Shown: piece after piece, positions 35,549 to 44,761 of the stretch
Numbering within the stretch: the first letter of the stretch is position 1
Layout: every line of letters starts with the position of its first letter
Assembly (NCBI RefSeq): GCF_001592965.1
Contig: NZ_LRPC01000001.1
Coordinates: 1,426,001-1,490,000, forward strand
From: Roseivirga spongicola
Lineage (GTDB): Bacteria > Bacteroidota > Bacteroidia > Cytophagales > Cyclobacteriaceae
DNA length: 64,000 bases
Direction: 5' to 3'
Made by a program: the position numbers and the translations under genes
The notes under the pieces: model-generated
The model's database searches: none
Told to the model about the DNA's origin: nothing
What the model saw: the letters and a program-made list of their open reading frames with translations, nothing else

Positions 35549-36580
35549 ATGGAAGAGAAGCGTACGGAATTATCAGAACTAGGAGAGTTTGGTCTAATAG
35601 ACAAGCTAGCGAAGAGTATTGAGTTGAAAAATGAGAGCTCGGTGCTGGGTATTGGTGATGATGCTGCGGTAATTGACCGTGAGGAAGAGTTTGGCCTCCT
35701 TTCTACAGATATGTTGGTAGAAGGCATTCACTTCGATCTGTCTTATTGCCCGCTTCCTCACTTAGGTTACAAAGCCATAGCAGTGAATGTCTCAGACATT
35801 GCTGCCATGAATGGTAATCCGGAGCAAGTGACAGTTTCTTTAGCTCTAAGCAATCGCTTTTCAGTAGAGGCAGTGGATGCGCTTTTTGATGGAATGAGAG
35901 CCGCAGCCAGCGACTATAATGTAGATATTGTAGGGGGAGACACCACAGCTTCGCAAAGTGGCTTGGTAATATCCATATCCGTACTCGGAAAGGCTGCAAA
36001 AGATAAAGTAGTTTACAGAAAGGGTGCTGGTGCCAATGATATTCTTTGTGCTACTGGCGATTTAGGTGCAGCTTTTATTGGCTTGCAAGTGCTAGAAAGA
36101 GAGAAACAAACCTTTTTGGCCAATCCTGATATGCAGCCTCAATTAGATAAATACCAATACATAGTTCAGAGACAATTGAAGCCTTCGGCCAGAATGGACA
36201 TTGTTCATGAGTTGGCTGAGCTTGATATAGTACCAACCTCAATGATGGATATCTCTGATGGTTTGGCTTCAGAGGTTTTTCATTTGTCTAAAAACTCTGG
36301 TGTAGGCTTCGCTATTTATGAAGACCAGCTACCAATCGACAAGCAGACTTATGACACAGCTGTTGAATTTAATCTAGACCCGATAACGGCAGTGCTAAAT
36401 GGTGGCGAAGACTATGAACTATTGTTTACAATTAAGCAAGAAGATCATGCTAAACTAGATAAGCACAGAGATATTCACTTTATAGGTCATGCACAGGCAT
36501 TAGAGAAAGGCAATTTACTAATGACCAAGAATGGCAACCAAGTGCCGCTTAAGGCGCAAGGTTGGGATCATCTCGGGTAG
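35549..36580 (+). CDS. thiL: Thiamine-monophosphate kinase
   Basis: Phosphorylates thiamine monophosphate to the active diphosphate. From the ATG at 35549 it has 343 residues. AIR synthase-type motifs are present: GIGDDAAVID, STDMLVEGIHFDL, KAIAVNVSDIAAMNG, VGGDTT and MDISDGLASE. It converges on the DnaJ-domain gene with a 13-nt overlap of 3' ends. Confidence 0.94.
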   Translation: MEEKRTELSELGEFGLIDKLAKSIELKNESSVLGIGDDAAVIDREEEFGLLSTDMLVEGIHFDLSYCPLPHLGYKAIAVNVSDIAAMNGNPEQVTVSLALSNRFSVEAVDALFDGMRAAASDYNVDIVGGDTTASQSGLVISISVLGKAAKDKVVYRKGAGANDILCATGDLGAAFIGLQVLEREKQTFLANPDMQPQLDKYQYIVQRQLKPSARMDIVHELAELDIVPTSMMDISDGLASEVFHLSKNSGVGFAIYEDQLPIDKQTYDTAVEFNLDPITAVLNGGEDYELLFTIKQEDHAKLDKHRDIHFIGHAQALEKGNLLMTKNGNQVPLKAQGWDHLG

Positions 36581-37383
36581 AGCAGCATTACTAGCATGGC
36601 TAAACAGAGAAAGCCAGCAATAATGGCCGAGTTGAACTTTTGTTCCGCATTCGAAAACTTTGAGTAACCAAAGTAGGAGATCAATAAAGAGATGAGTGCC
36701 ATAATGTAAGTTACCATTGGTAAATCATCGGCTCTTTGAAAATTGCCAGAGTTATTCACTCGGTACTTATGATTTCCATAAAACATGCTTCTCTTGGTTT
36801 CTACCATATCGCCAATATTTGGGCTTGGCTTTTCATAAGAGATGTAGAAAGTTACAGAAGCTGTTTTGAGCTCATGCCACGATTGCATAGGCCCTTTTTT
36901 CATCCTTATAATAATGGTGTTCTTGCTAAGAATGGGTTCAGAACCGTTGTCTTTGAAAACGAAAAAGTCTAGCACAAAACTGAAAGCAAAAAGAAGAATA
37001 AAGAGGTTAATCATCATGGCAACTCTAGAGTTTGCTTCGTAGTTGGTAGGAGGGTACTGTGTTTCTCCAGGGTAACCAAACTCATCACTGTATTTTTGGT
37101 TTCGTCTTCTTTGCTCTTCTCGTTGTTTAAGAATTTGCTCCACTTCTTCCCATGTGAAACTTATCTCACTTGACTCCAATTCGCCTTCATCGTATTTTCT
37201 TCTAGACTCAGGGTCACTAAGTACACTGTAGGCTTCATTGAGCTCTTGAAATGATGTTTTGGAGGCTATTTCTTTGTTGATGTCTGGGTGTAATTGCTTT
37301 GCCTTATTTCTGAAAGCCAACTTAATCTCGCTCTCTGTAGCTGTTTTCTCAATTCCCAGTATGGCGTAATAGTCTTTAGACAT
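36568..37383 (-). CDS. DnaJ-domain membrane protein
   Basis: 271 residues from the ATG at 37383 (a TTG four codons upstream also opens the frame). The J domain occupies residues 1-65 (DYYAILGIEKTATESEIKLAFRNKAKQLHPDINKE), with the HPD tripeptide that stimulates DnaK. Downstream are a charged linker, three hydrophobic helices (MMINLFILLFAFSFVLDFFVF; YIMALISLLISYFGY; AIIAGFLCLAMLVMLL) and no zinc-finger region. It is a membrane-tethered J protein, not DnaJ itself. Confidence 0.85.
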   Translation of the reverse strand: MSKDYYAILGIEKTATESEIKLAFRNKAKQLHPDINKEIASKTSFQELNEAYSVLSDPESRRKYDEGELESSEISFTWEEVEQILKQREEQRRRNQKYSDEFGYPGETQYPPTNYEANSRVAMMINLFILLFAFSFVLDFFVFKDNGSEPILSKNTIIIRMKKGPMQSWHELKTASVTFYISYEKPSPNIGDMVETKRSMFYGNHKYRVNNSGNFQRADDLPMVTYIMALISLLISYFGYSKFSNAEQKFNSAIIAGFLCLAMLVMLLYPR

Positions 37384-37454
37384 AACTTTAGGCAAAACTA
37401 GAGCAGAGGTTGACCTTTACTCTAGATAAAAATGAAAAATATAATTCATAAGCC

Positions 37455-38288
37455 ATGAATCCGGTACACTATTTCAAGGGTGAGTTTGTAGAAAAAGAAC
37501 GCATTCATATCTCAGTAGATAATGTTGGCTTTTTAAGAGGTTATGGAGTATTTGAGTTTTTCAAAGCACATGGAAAACAATCGCTCTTTATGGAAGATCA
37601 TTTGGATAGGCTTTTCCGTTCGGCTAGGGGTATGAATATGACTGTTCCTCTTTCTAAACAGGAGATTGCTGGCTTGGTCAATGAGTTGTTGAGGAGGAAT
37701 GGTTTTGCTTATTCTTCGGTTAAAATTTTGCTTACAGGTGGCGATTCAGTCGATGGTTTTACTCCAGGGGAACCTGAGATAATTATTCTGAATAATACGT
37801 TTACTGATGCTTCTGACAATCTTTACCAAGATGGTGCCAGCCTGATGCTCTACAAATACCAAAGAGATTTTCCAGCTATCAAGTCACTCTATTATGCCAC
37901 AACAGTGGCCCTACAAAGTGAGTGGAAGTCTAAAGGTCATATAGATGTGCTCTACCATAATGGTGAGGAAATTTCTGAGGTTTCGCGAAGCAACGTGTTT
38001 GTGTTTAAGAATGGTGTGCTTAAAACCAATGAAGATGGTGTTTTAGGTGGAATTACTCGAATGCATGCTTTAAGGGCTGCAAGGAGTAATTTCGAGGTTG
38101 AAATTGGTGCTGTCAGCTTATCGGAATTATTGGAAGCAGACGAAGTGTTCATTACAAGTACAACCAAAAAGGTTCTACCTATAATTAGGTTAGATGAGCA
38201 GTTGATAGGGGATGGAAAGCCTGGGGTTCAGACAAAAAAAATGATCGAGATTTTCGATCAGTATATTGAAGATTATTTGAAAGCTTAA
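37455..38288 (+). CDS. Class IV PLP-dependent aminotransferase
   Basis: 277 residues of the branched-chain aminotransferase / D-amino-acid aminotransferase / aminodeoxychorismate lyase fold. GYGVFEFFKA and HLDRLFRSA are N-terminal motifs, the lysine in FPAIKSLYYATTVAL is the likely Schiff-base residue, and EISEVSRSNVFVFKNG is the conserved acidic loop. Substrate cannot be assigned: IlvE, Dat and PabC types overlap in these motifs. Converges on the small gene at 38285 with a 4-nt overlap. Confidence 0.85.
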   Translation: MNPVHYFKGEFVEKERIHISVDNVGFLRGYGVFEFFKAHGKQSLFMEDHLDRLFRSARGMNMTVPLSKQEIAGLVNELLRRNGFAYSSVKILLTGGDSVDGFTPGEPEIIILNNTFTDASDNLYQDGASLMLYKYQRDFPAIKSLYYATTVALQSEWKSKGHIDVLYHNGEEISEVSRSNVFVFKNGVLKTNEDGVLGGITRMHALRAARSNFEVEIGAVSLSELLEADEVFITSTTKKVLPIIRLDEQLIGDGKPGVQTKKMIEIFDQYIEDYLKA

Positions 38289-38578
38289 GCGGCCTGTAGT
38301 TCGTAGCCAATCACATCTAGCAACATATCTACAATCTGAACTGGAATTCTCTTTTCCATTTCCTTGTAGCGATAATTGATTACGTGGCCATCTTCTAGCT
38401 GAAAGGCAATTCTGCCAGTCTGCATCTTGTTTTCGAAGATTTGAATTTCCAAAATGGTTTGGTCGATGCCGTTACTGTAACTGTTATTGATGCGCCATGT
38501 CACGTTGTTACCAATCTCAACCAGCTTATTAAGCAGGCTTCTGACGGTTTCTTTTTTCTCGTGAAATAGCTGAATCAT
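38285..38578 (-). CDS. Small protein of unknown function
   Basis: 97 residues, soluble (MIQLFHEKKETVRSLLNKLVEIGNNVTWRI; QIVDMLLDVIGYELQAA). No motif is recognised. Frame and codon use look ordinary for the window, and it overlaps the 3' end of the aminotransferase by only 4 nt, which favours a real gene. Confidence 0.55.
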   Translation of the reverse strand: MIQLFHEKKETVRSLLNKLVEIGNNVTWRINNSYSNGIDQTILEIQIFENKMQTGRIAFQLEDGHVINYRYKEMEKRIPVQIVDMLLDVIGYELQAA

Positions 38579-38664
38579 TGCGATAACGTTGGCACAATAT
38601 AATTACACAACGCTATCCGCCTTATTTAGTTTAGTAAATTTTACCAGACAAGGCTGCTCGGAAC

Positions 38665-39030
38665 CTACTCGTCTTCTGGGTAAGGAACGAATAAAAAGTT
38701 GGTAAAATCGGGCTCTACCACAAAAAGACAGCAGAATTCATCTGGGTTTTTGTACGCTTTTTTGAAAGCCTCTTCGTCTTCAATAAGCTTACGTTGCACA
38801 AATTCATCGATGTAAGTGATGTAGTAGTTCCAGTTAGTAGCCAAGTCTTCTTTGCCAATCAGTTTCTGGCCAATTGGAATCTCAGTTTTGGCGATAGGGA
38901 AAATAGGAAACTCAGAGAAGCCTCTTTTTTTTACCTGATAGGCAGCTTCTTTCAAAGTGTCAGATACTACCACAAAGTCTTTTGTGATTGTACCCAAGTA
39001 TTTACCATTCAACTCCGGATCGTTCTGCAT
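38665..39030 (-). CDS. Protein of unknown function
   Basis: 121 residues, soluble, with a GKYLGTITKDFVVVSDTLKEAAYQVKKRGFSEFPIFPI start and an acidic C-terminus (FLFVPYPEDE). No family recognised. Monocistronic and divergent from hsdR across a 172-bp gap, marking the left boundary of the restriction locus. Confidence 0.65.
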   Translation of the reverse strand: MQNDPELNGKYLGTITKDFVVVSDTLKEAAYQVKKRGFSEFPIFPIAKTEIPIGQKLIGKEDLATNWNYYITYIDEFVQRKLIEDEEAFKKAYKNPDEFCCLFVVEPDFTNFLFVPYPEDE

Positions 39031-39202
39031 GCCGCAAAGTTAAAGTTAAGTGTTGAAGTTTCGAAGTGTTGGGGGTTCAGATTCTCTTATCTGAGTGGTT
39101 TTAGTCTATAAAGACTTTTCATTATTATTAACTGAAATTTTAGTAATTGATCTGAATTGAAGGGAAATAGTTAGACTTTGATTCGATTCTCGACACGCAC
39201 CA

Positions 39203-42200
39203 ATGCAAAACTCTAACTTTGATTTTTTAGAAGAGGAATACCCGATACTTTTTAATATCGGACAATCGGCTGAGTTTAATCTGCATACGGACCCCGTTTC
39301 TAGTTTATTTAAACTAAGGTTGTTTATAGAGAAGCTTACTTCTAAGCTTTTTGAAGAACATCACTTAGAGTTTCCCAGAGAGAATAGCCTCCATAATCAG
39401 TTAAAGGCGCTACAATTCGAAGGGGTTTTACCTAACACTGTTAAGGATTTACTCTTTGCTATAAAAAACTCTGGTAACCTTGCCATACATCAAAACAGAG
39501 GCTCTGTCCAAGAAGCTACAGGAACACTGTTTTCTGCATTTAAAGTTGGAAAGTGGTTCTATGAAGCCTACTCTAGCAGCAATGAAGATATTACCTCTGT
39601 AAAATTCAGCCCACCTAAAAACTTGGATGCCAGGCATGCCTTGCATGAATTAGAAAAGCAATATGGTGAACTGGAAGCTCGATTCAATCAGATGCTGGAA
39701 CAAAGGGAAAAGGGCAGCATGGACGAAGATCGGGCAATTGAAATTAAACAAAGGTCAGAAAAGGCTGCTAGTAAAATTGAAATGAACGAGCAGCAGACTA
39801 GGGTGTTGATCGATCAGCAACTTAGGTCTTCAGGTTGGGAAGCCAATACAACTGAGCTGAACTTCAAACTCAAAAGAACACTACCCCAACGAGGTAGAAA
39901 TATGGCCATAGCAGAGTGGCCTTGTTCAGGAAAGTGGGCCGATTATGCCTTGTTTATAGGCACTGAGTTATATGGAATAATTGAGGCTAAAAAGTACGCA
40001 ACAGACATTTCAACCGATCTCAGACAATCAAAAATTTATGCAGGGTTGGTCAGTGCAGACCATGATGCAGAACTGTTGGGAGAATGGTTTGACTACAAAG
40101 TCCCTTTTCTTTTCTCCACCAACGGACGGCCATATCTAGAACAGATCAAAACGAAAAGTGGAGTTTGGTTTCTGGATGTACGAAAGGAAAGAAACCGTGC
40201 TAAGGCGCTTCACAATTGGTATAGTCCTGAGGGGCTTATAAAGCTTTACGAACAGAATTTAGAGGAGGCAGAAGAAAGACTAAGAACCGAGTCGAGAGAT
40301 TTTCTGGAAGACAAGGCAGGGCTAGGGCTTAGAAAATATCAGGTGAAAGCTATTCAAAAGGTGGAGGAATTGCTATTGAAAAAACCTGATACAAAGCGTG
40401 CGCTTATTGCCATGGCTACTGGTACTGGTAAAACCAGAACTATCATTGGTTTGTGCTATCGCCTAATTCAAACCAACCGTTTCAAACGGATTCTCTTTTT
40501 AGTTGATAGAACCCTTTTAGCCAAACAGGCAGCCGATGCTTTTCAGGACAATAAATTGGTAGGCCTCAACACTTTTGCAGAAATATATGATGTAAAAGGG
40601 CTGAAAGAATTGAACCCGGAAGAAGATACACGCCTGCACTTTGCTACTGTGCAAAGTATGGTAAAGCGCCTTTTCTATGCCGATGACGAAAAACAACCGA
40701 GTGTAGATCAATACGATTGTATCATTATTGATGAAGCACACAGAGGTTACCTTTTGGATAGAGAAATAGATGAAGAAGACATCAATTTCAAAGACCAGAA
40801 AGACTATGTAAGTAAGTACAGAATGGTGCTCGATTACTTCGATTGCTTTGCCATTGGGCTTACCGCAACGCCTGCTTTGCACACAAGAGAGATTTTTGGC
40901 GACTCAATTTTTACTTACTCATATCGCGAGGCTGTTATTGATAACTACCTGATCGATCATGACCCGCCTCACCTTATCAAAACCAAATTGTCAGAAGAAG
41001 GTATAGTTTGGGAGAAAGGTGAAAAGCCTAAAGCCTACGATAAGGAAACCAACAGTATTATAGAACTGGAACAGCTAGAAGATGAACTGAAAATTGAGAT
41101 CTCTGGCTTTAACAAGCTGGTTTTGTCAGAAAGCTTTAACCGTACTGTGGTAAAAGAATTGGTGAAATATCTAGACCCCGAAGGAGAAGAGAAAACACTC
41201 ATTTTTGCCGCTACTGATGATCATGCAGACGACATAGTCCAATACCTGAAAGAAGAATTTGATCTTATTGGCGTAGACTTGAATGACGATGCCATTCAGA
41301 AGATCACTGGTAAATCTTATAATCCAGAAGAGCAGGTAAAACGCTACAAGAATGAAAAATACCCCAACATTGCAGTTACGGTAGACTTGCTAACCACTGG
41401 TATTGATGTGCCAGCCATTTGCAATTTGGTGTTTATGAGGAGAATCAAATCTAGAATTCTCTTTGAACAAATGCTGGGCAGAGCCACTCGAAAGTGTGAT
41501 GAAATAGATAAACAGGTATTTCAGATTTTCGATGCTGTTAAAATCTATGAAACGCTTCAGGAGTATTCTCAAATGAAGCCTGTGGTGGCCAACCCCAAAC
41601 AAAGCTTTGAAGATTTGGTGAAGGAATTTCAGCACTTTGAAACTGAAGAAAGAGTACGCAAACAAGTAGAGCAGCTTGTGGCTAAAATACAGAGAAAGAG
41701 AAGAAGGCTAACCGATCATCAGCTGGAGCTTTTTGCCTACAATGCAGAAAATAGAGACCCCGATGAGCTAATCAATGAGCTTTTAACTTCAACTCCACAG
41801 GAAGCTGAAAAGCTGGTTAAGAAATTACCAAGCCTTTGGAAAGTGCTCGATGAAATGAGGCCTCCTTTATCGGCCATTCTGGTTTCTGACCATGAAGATG
41901 AACACTTAGAAACTGAACGAGGGTATGGTAGGGCAAAGAAGCCAGAAGATTATCTGGAGAGTTTTAGAGCGTTCGTTATTGAGAACCAAACGAAAATCGA
42001 AGCGCTCAATCTAGTTTGTACCAAACCTGCTTCGCTCGATAGGCAATCACTTAGAAAACTCATGCTTGAACTAGATCAGGCTGGTTTTAGCGCTAATAGG
42101 CTGAATATTGCTTGGAAGAATGCTAAAAATGAAGACATAGCGGCCGATATAATTTCCTTTATCAGAACCATGGCTTTGGGTAGCTCACTCATTAGTCACG

Positions 42201-42445
42201 AAGAAAGAATAAAGAAAGCGGTTGATACCATTAGAGGACTAAAGCAATGGAATGTAACTCAGGCCAAGTGGATCGACCGATTTGAAAAGCAACTTTTGCA
42301 GGAGAACATATTAACCGTGCAAGACCTGAATGATGCGCCTTTTATTGATAAAGGTGGCTTCGACCGCCTAAATAGAATCTTTGATGATGAGCTCGACCAA
42401 CTCATTAGTAAGCTAAATGAGGCACTATACGCCAATGTAAGCTAA
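39203..42445 (+). CDS. hsdR: Type I restriction enzyme subunit R
   Basis: 1080 residues. An N-terminal helical domain of about 130 residues (DUF4145-like) precedes the nuclease region, where KWADYALFIGTELYGIIEAKKY near residue 245 supplies the D...E-x-K residues. The helicase motor follows: Walker A MATGTGKTRT near residue 405, IIIDEAHRGY, GLTATP, and QMLGRATRKCDEIDKQVF. A C-terminal coupling domain of the EcoEI type follows. The complex cuts unmodified DNA after translocation. First gene of the hsdR-ORF6N-hsdM-hsdS locus. A loose promoter-like TAGACTTTG (39172-39180) precedes it. Confidence 0.94.
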   Translation: MQNSNFDFLEEEYPILFNIGQSAEFNLHTDPVSSLFKLRLFIEKLTSKLFEEHHLEFPRENSLHNQLKALQFEGVLPNTVKDLLFAIKNSGNLAIHQNRGSVQEATGTLFSAFKVGKWFYEAYSSSNEDITSVKFSPPKNLDARHALHELEKQYGELEARFNQMLEQREKGSMDEDRAIEIKQRSEKAASKIEMNEQQTRVLIDQQLRSSGWEANTTELNFKLKRTLPQRGRNMAIAEWPCSGKWADYALFIGTELYGIIEAKKYATDISTDLRQSKIYAGLVSADHDAELLGEWFDYKVPFLFSTNGRPYLEQIKTKSGVWFLDVRKERNRAKALHNWYSPEGLIKLYEQNLEEAEERLRTESRDFLEDKAGLGLRKYQVKAIQKVEELLLKKPDTKRALIAMATGTGKTRTIIGLCYRLIQTNRFKRILFLVDRTLLAKQAADAFQDNKLVGLNTFAEIYDVKGLKELNPEEDTRLHFATVQSMVKRLFYADDEKQPSVDQYDCIIIDEAHRGYLLDREIDEEDINFKDQKDYVSKYRMVLDYFDCFAIGLTATPALHTREIFGDSIFTYSYREAVIDNYLIDHDPPHLIKTKLSEEGIVWEKGEKPKAYDKETNSIIELEQLEDELKIEISGFNKLVLSESFNRTVVKELVKYLDPEGEEKTLIFAATDDHADDIVQYLKEEFDLIGVDLNDDAIQKITGKSYNPEEQVKRYKNEKYPNIAVTVDLLTTGIDVPAICNLVFMRRIKSRILFEQMLGRATRKCDEIDKQVFQIFDAVKIYETLQEYSQMKPVVANPKQSFEDLVKEFQHFETEERVRKQVEQLVAKIQRKRRRLTDHQLELFAYNAENRDPDELINELLTSTPQEAEKLVKKLPSLWKVLDEMRPPLSAILVSDHEDEHLETERGYGRAKKPEDYLESFRAFVIENQTKIEALNLVCTKPASLDRQSLRKLMLELDQAGFSANRLNIAWKNAKNEDIAADIISFIRTMALGSSLISHEERIKKAVDTIRGLKQWNVTQAKWIDRFEKQLLQENILTVQDLNDAPFIDKGGFDRLNRIFDDELDQLISKLNEALYANVS

Positions 42446-42446
42446 A

Positions 42447-42473
42447 CTTGCTGTCGCAACTTGCGACCACAAG
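42447..42473 (+). promoter_or_regulatory. 27-nt imperfect palindrome just before the ORF6N start
   Basis: Arms GTCGCAA and TTGCGAC around one base, extended by outer CTTG/CAAG, give 11 of 13 paired positions. It begins on the second base after the hsdR stop codon and ends 6 nt before the ORF6N TTG start, so as RNA it would cover the ribosome-binding region. A related 27-mer lies inside the same gene (42674-42700), matching at 22 of 27 positions. Confidence 0.5.
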
Positions 42474-42479
42474 CAGACT

Positions 42480-43304
42480 TTGAAGGAATTAGACACCATA
42501 TCGAAAACTAAAGCCGCTATTCAAACCATTAGGGGGCAGCATGTTTTACTCGATGAAGATCTGGCCCGTGTTTTCAAAGTGGAAACCAAACGACTCAATG
42601 AACAGGTAAAACGGAATATTGGTAAGTTCCCTGATGATTTCCGCTTTCAACTCACCAAAGAAGAGTTCGAAAACTTGAAGTCGCAATCTGCGACCTCAAG
42701 TCAGTGGGGCGGCAGACGCTCCTTGCCCTATGCTTTTACCGAACATGGCGCATTACAAGTAGCCAATGTTATCCATTCGCCTCTGGCCAACTCTATTTCA
42801 GTTTTTGTAATTAGGGCGTTTGTTGAAATGCGCGAGGTGATAGCCACACAAGAAGAAATTCAGCAAAACCAATCTGCTATGCCCAAAGGCGGTAAGAAGC
42901 TTGCTGGCTTTCTTAAAACCATTGGACCCAAGCTAGAGCAAACCTTCCAAGACATGATGGATACCGTTATTGACCCCACCAAGGGCAATACCATCGGTAG
43001 TGAGGCACATGAAATTATTAACGAGTCCATCAGCAGCTTAAAGGAACGACTGAAAAAGAGTGGGCTAGAAAACGAAGAAATTGCAGCCAGAATTACCAAA
43101 TTGCTGGCCGAAGCAGAAAAAGACAGAGCCCTAAGCCGAAAGGCCAATGCAGAAACTGAGCAACTGGAATTTTTAAATAGAGTCAGAATATTGCGACTGT
43201 ACTTAGAAAGCCAGAAAATACTGGGTGCTGAAGCGATCGATCAATCTGAAGAAAAGAAAATAGATGCACTTATTCAGCATCTAAAAGAATACAACAACCT
43301 ATGA
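42480..43304 (+). CDS. ORF6N-domain DNA-binding protein in the restriction locus
   Basis: 274 residues. The N-terminal ORF6N domain (QTIRGQHVLLDEDLARVFKVETKRLNEQVKRN to GGRRSLPYAFTEHGALQVANVI) is a phage-associated DNA-binding module. The C-terminal half is helical and charged, probably coiled-coil (ESISSLKERLKKSGLENEEIAARITKLLAEAEK). TTG is the only usable start: an in-frame TAA at 42438 and no ATG or GTG lie upstream. Its end overlaps hsdM by 4 nt, so it is part of the operon. Its role beside type I systems is not established; regulation of the locus is plausible. Confidence 0.85.
   Translation: MKELDTISKTKAAIQTIRGQHVLLDEDLARVFKVETKRLNEQVKRNIGKFPDDFRFQLTKEEFENLKSQSATSSQWGGRRSLPYAFTEHGALQVANVIHSPLANSISVFVIRAFVEMREVIATQEEIQQNQSAMPKGGKKLAGFLKTIGPKLEQTFQDMMDTVIDPTKGNTIGSEAHEIINESISSLKERLKKSGLENEEIAARITKLLAEAEKDRALSRKANAETEQLEFLNRVRILRLYLESQKILGAEAIDQSEEKKIDALIQHLKEYNNL
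42674..42700 (+). repeat. Second copy of the 27-nt palindrome, inside the ORF6N coding sequence
   Basis: Arms of 12 nt with one mismatch surround a 3-nt centre (core GTCGCA/TGCGAC, outer CTTG/CAAG). It encodes the LKSQSATSS segment of the ORF6N domain, so it is constrained as protein too. Confidence 0.55.
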
Positions 43305-44761
43305 GCGCAGAACAGATAGCGAAAAAATTATGGGACTTATGTAATGTGTTGCGCGATGATGGCGTAACCTATCACCAATACCTTAACGAACTTACTTTTA
43401 TACTCTTCCTTAAACTCTCTGAGATCAAAAACTTTGAAGGAGACATTCCTGAAAGATACCAATGGAAAAAGCTTAAAGAGGAGAAAGACAATAAGGCTTT
43501 ATTCGACTTGTACCGCGATTTATTGGCCAACATTAGTAGAGAATCTACCAGTGCCAGTATTAAAGAGATTTACGAGAATGCTTCTACCACACTGCGCAAG
43601 CCAGTTAACCTGCGCACACTCATTACCCAAATTGATGGCATAGATTGGTATGATGACCAGGAGCAAGACATGATTGCCCATGTTTATGAAGACCTACTGG
43701 AAAAGAATGCGGGCGAAAAGAAAAGTGGTGCTGGGCAATACTTTACGCCCCGACCATTAATTAATATTATGGTGGAGCTTTTGGCGCCAAAAGTGGGCGA
43801 AAAATGGAATGACCCAGCAGCGGGCACGTTCGGTTTTATGATTGCCGCCAATGAATACCTAAAGGCCAAAACCGATGACTATTTTGATTTAAGCCCTGCG
43901 GAAATTGAATTCCAGAAAAAGAAAGCCTTTAGCGGTTGTGAGTTGGTGCAAGATGCCCACCGCCTGGCCTTAATGAATGCCAAGCTGCACGGACTGGAAA
44001 GCACCATTTATTTAGACGATACCCTTTCCAACAAGGGCAAAGACTTTAAAAATTTTGATGGCGTTTTGGCCAACCCTCCTTTTGGCACCAAGAAGGGAGG
44101 CGAAAAACCCACACGCGATGATTTTACCTTCCCCAGCAGCAACAAGCAGCTTAACTTTTTGCAACACATTTACCGCTCTTTGCACAAAAAGGGAACAGCC
44201 AGAGCAGCCGTAGTATTGCCCGATAATGTGTTGTTTGAAGATGGTGATGGCCAACGGGTAAGGCGAGACCTGATGGACAAGTGCGACCTGCACACCATTT
44301 TGCGTTTGCCTACAGGTATTTTCTATGCGGCTGGTGTAAAAACCAATGTGCTCTTTTTTAACAGAGGCACTAAAGAAACTGGTAACACCAAAAATATCTG
44401 GTTTTACGATATGCGCACCAATGTAGAAAGCTATGGCAAGCGCACCCTCTTTACCCGAAAGGCTTTTGATGGTTTTATAAAAGCTTACACCGGTGGTATT
44501 GAGCCAGAAAAAGTAGCAGAAAGCTACAATGGCGCAATAGACCATAACAAGCGCGAAGCCATTAAAGACGAACGCTGGCAACAGTTTAGTCGAGAAGATA
44601 TTGCCGCCAAAAACGACTCTTTGGATATTGGCCTGATAGAAGATGAAAGCGTAAGCAAAAATGCCAATCTGGGTGAACCGTTGGATATTGCCAAAGAAGC
44701 AGCCGAAGAGCTAAACGACATTCAAAAAGAACTCAACCGAATTATTGAATTACTGGGTTAA
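43301..44761 (+). CDS. hsdM: Type I restriction-modification methyltransferase subunit
   Basis: 486 residues. An N-terminal HsdM helical domain (IAKKLWDLCNVLRDDGVTYHQYLNELTFILFLKL) is followed by the adenine-N6 methylase domain: the SAM-binding motif appears as DPAAGTFGFMIAA and the catalytic motif IV as NPPFGTKKGG near residue 258. GQYFTPRPLI precedes motif I as expected. It modifies host DNA and, with S, recruits R. The stop shares a base with the hsdS start. Confidence 0.95.
   Translation: MSAEQIAKKLWDLCNVLRDDGVTYHQYLNELTFILFLKLSEIKNFEGDIPERYQWKKLKEEKDNKALFDLYRDLLANISRESTSASIKEIYENASTTLRKPVNLRTLITQIDGIDWYDDQEQDMIAHVYEDLLEKNAGEKKSGAGQYFTPRPLINIMVELLAPKVGEKWNDPAAGTFGFMIAANEYLKAKTDDYFDLSPAEIEFQKKKAFSGCELVQDAHRLALMNAKLHGLESTIYLDDTLSNKGKDFKNFDGVLANPPFGTKKGGEKPTRDDFTFPSSNKQLNFLQHIYRSLHKKGTARAAVVLPDNVLFEDGDGQRVRRDLMDKCDLHTILRLPTGIFYAAGVKTNVLFFNRGTKETGNTKNIWFYDMRTNVESYGKRTLFTRKAFDGFIKAYTGGIEPEKVAESYNGAIDHNKREAIKDERWQQFSREDIAAKNDSLDIGLIEDESVSKNANLGEPLDIAKEAAEELNDIQKELNRIIELLG

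Noticed and set aside
44012-44581. 189-codon minus-strand frame inside hsdM
   Set aside because: It lies wholly within the conserved hsdM methylase domain, on the opposite strand, with no recognisable motif.
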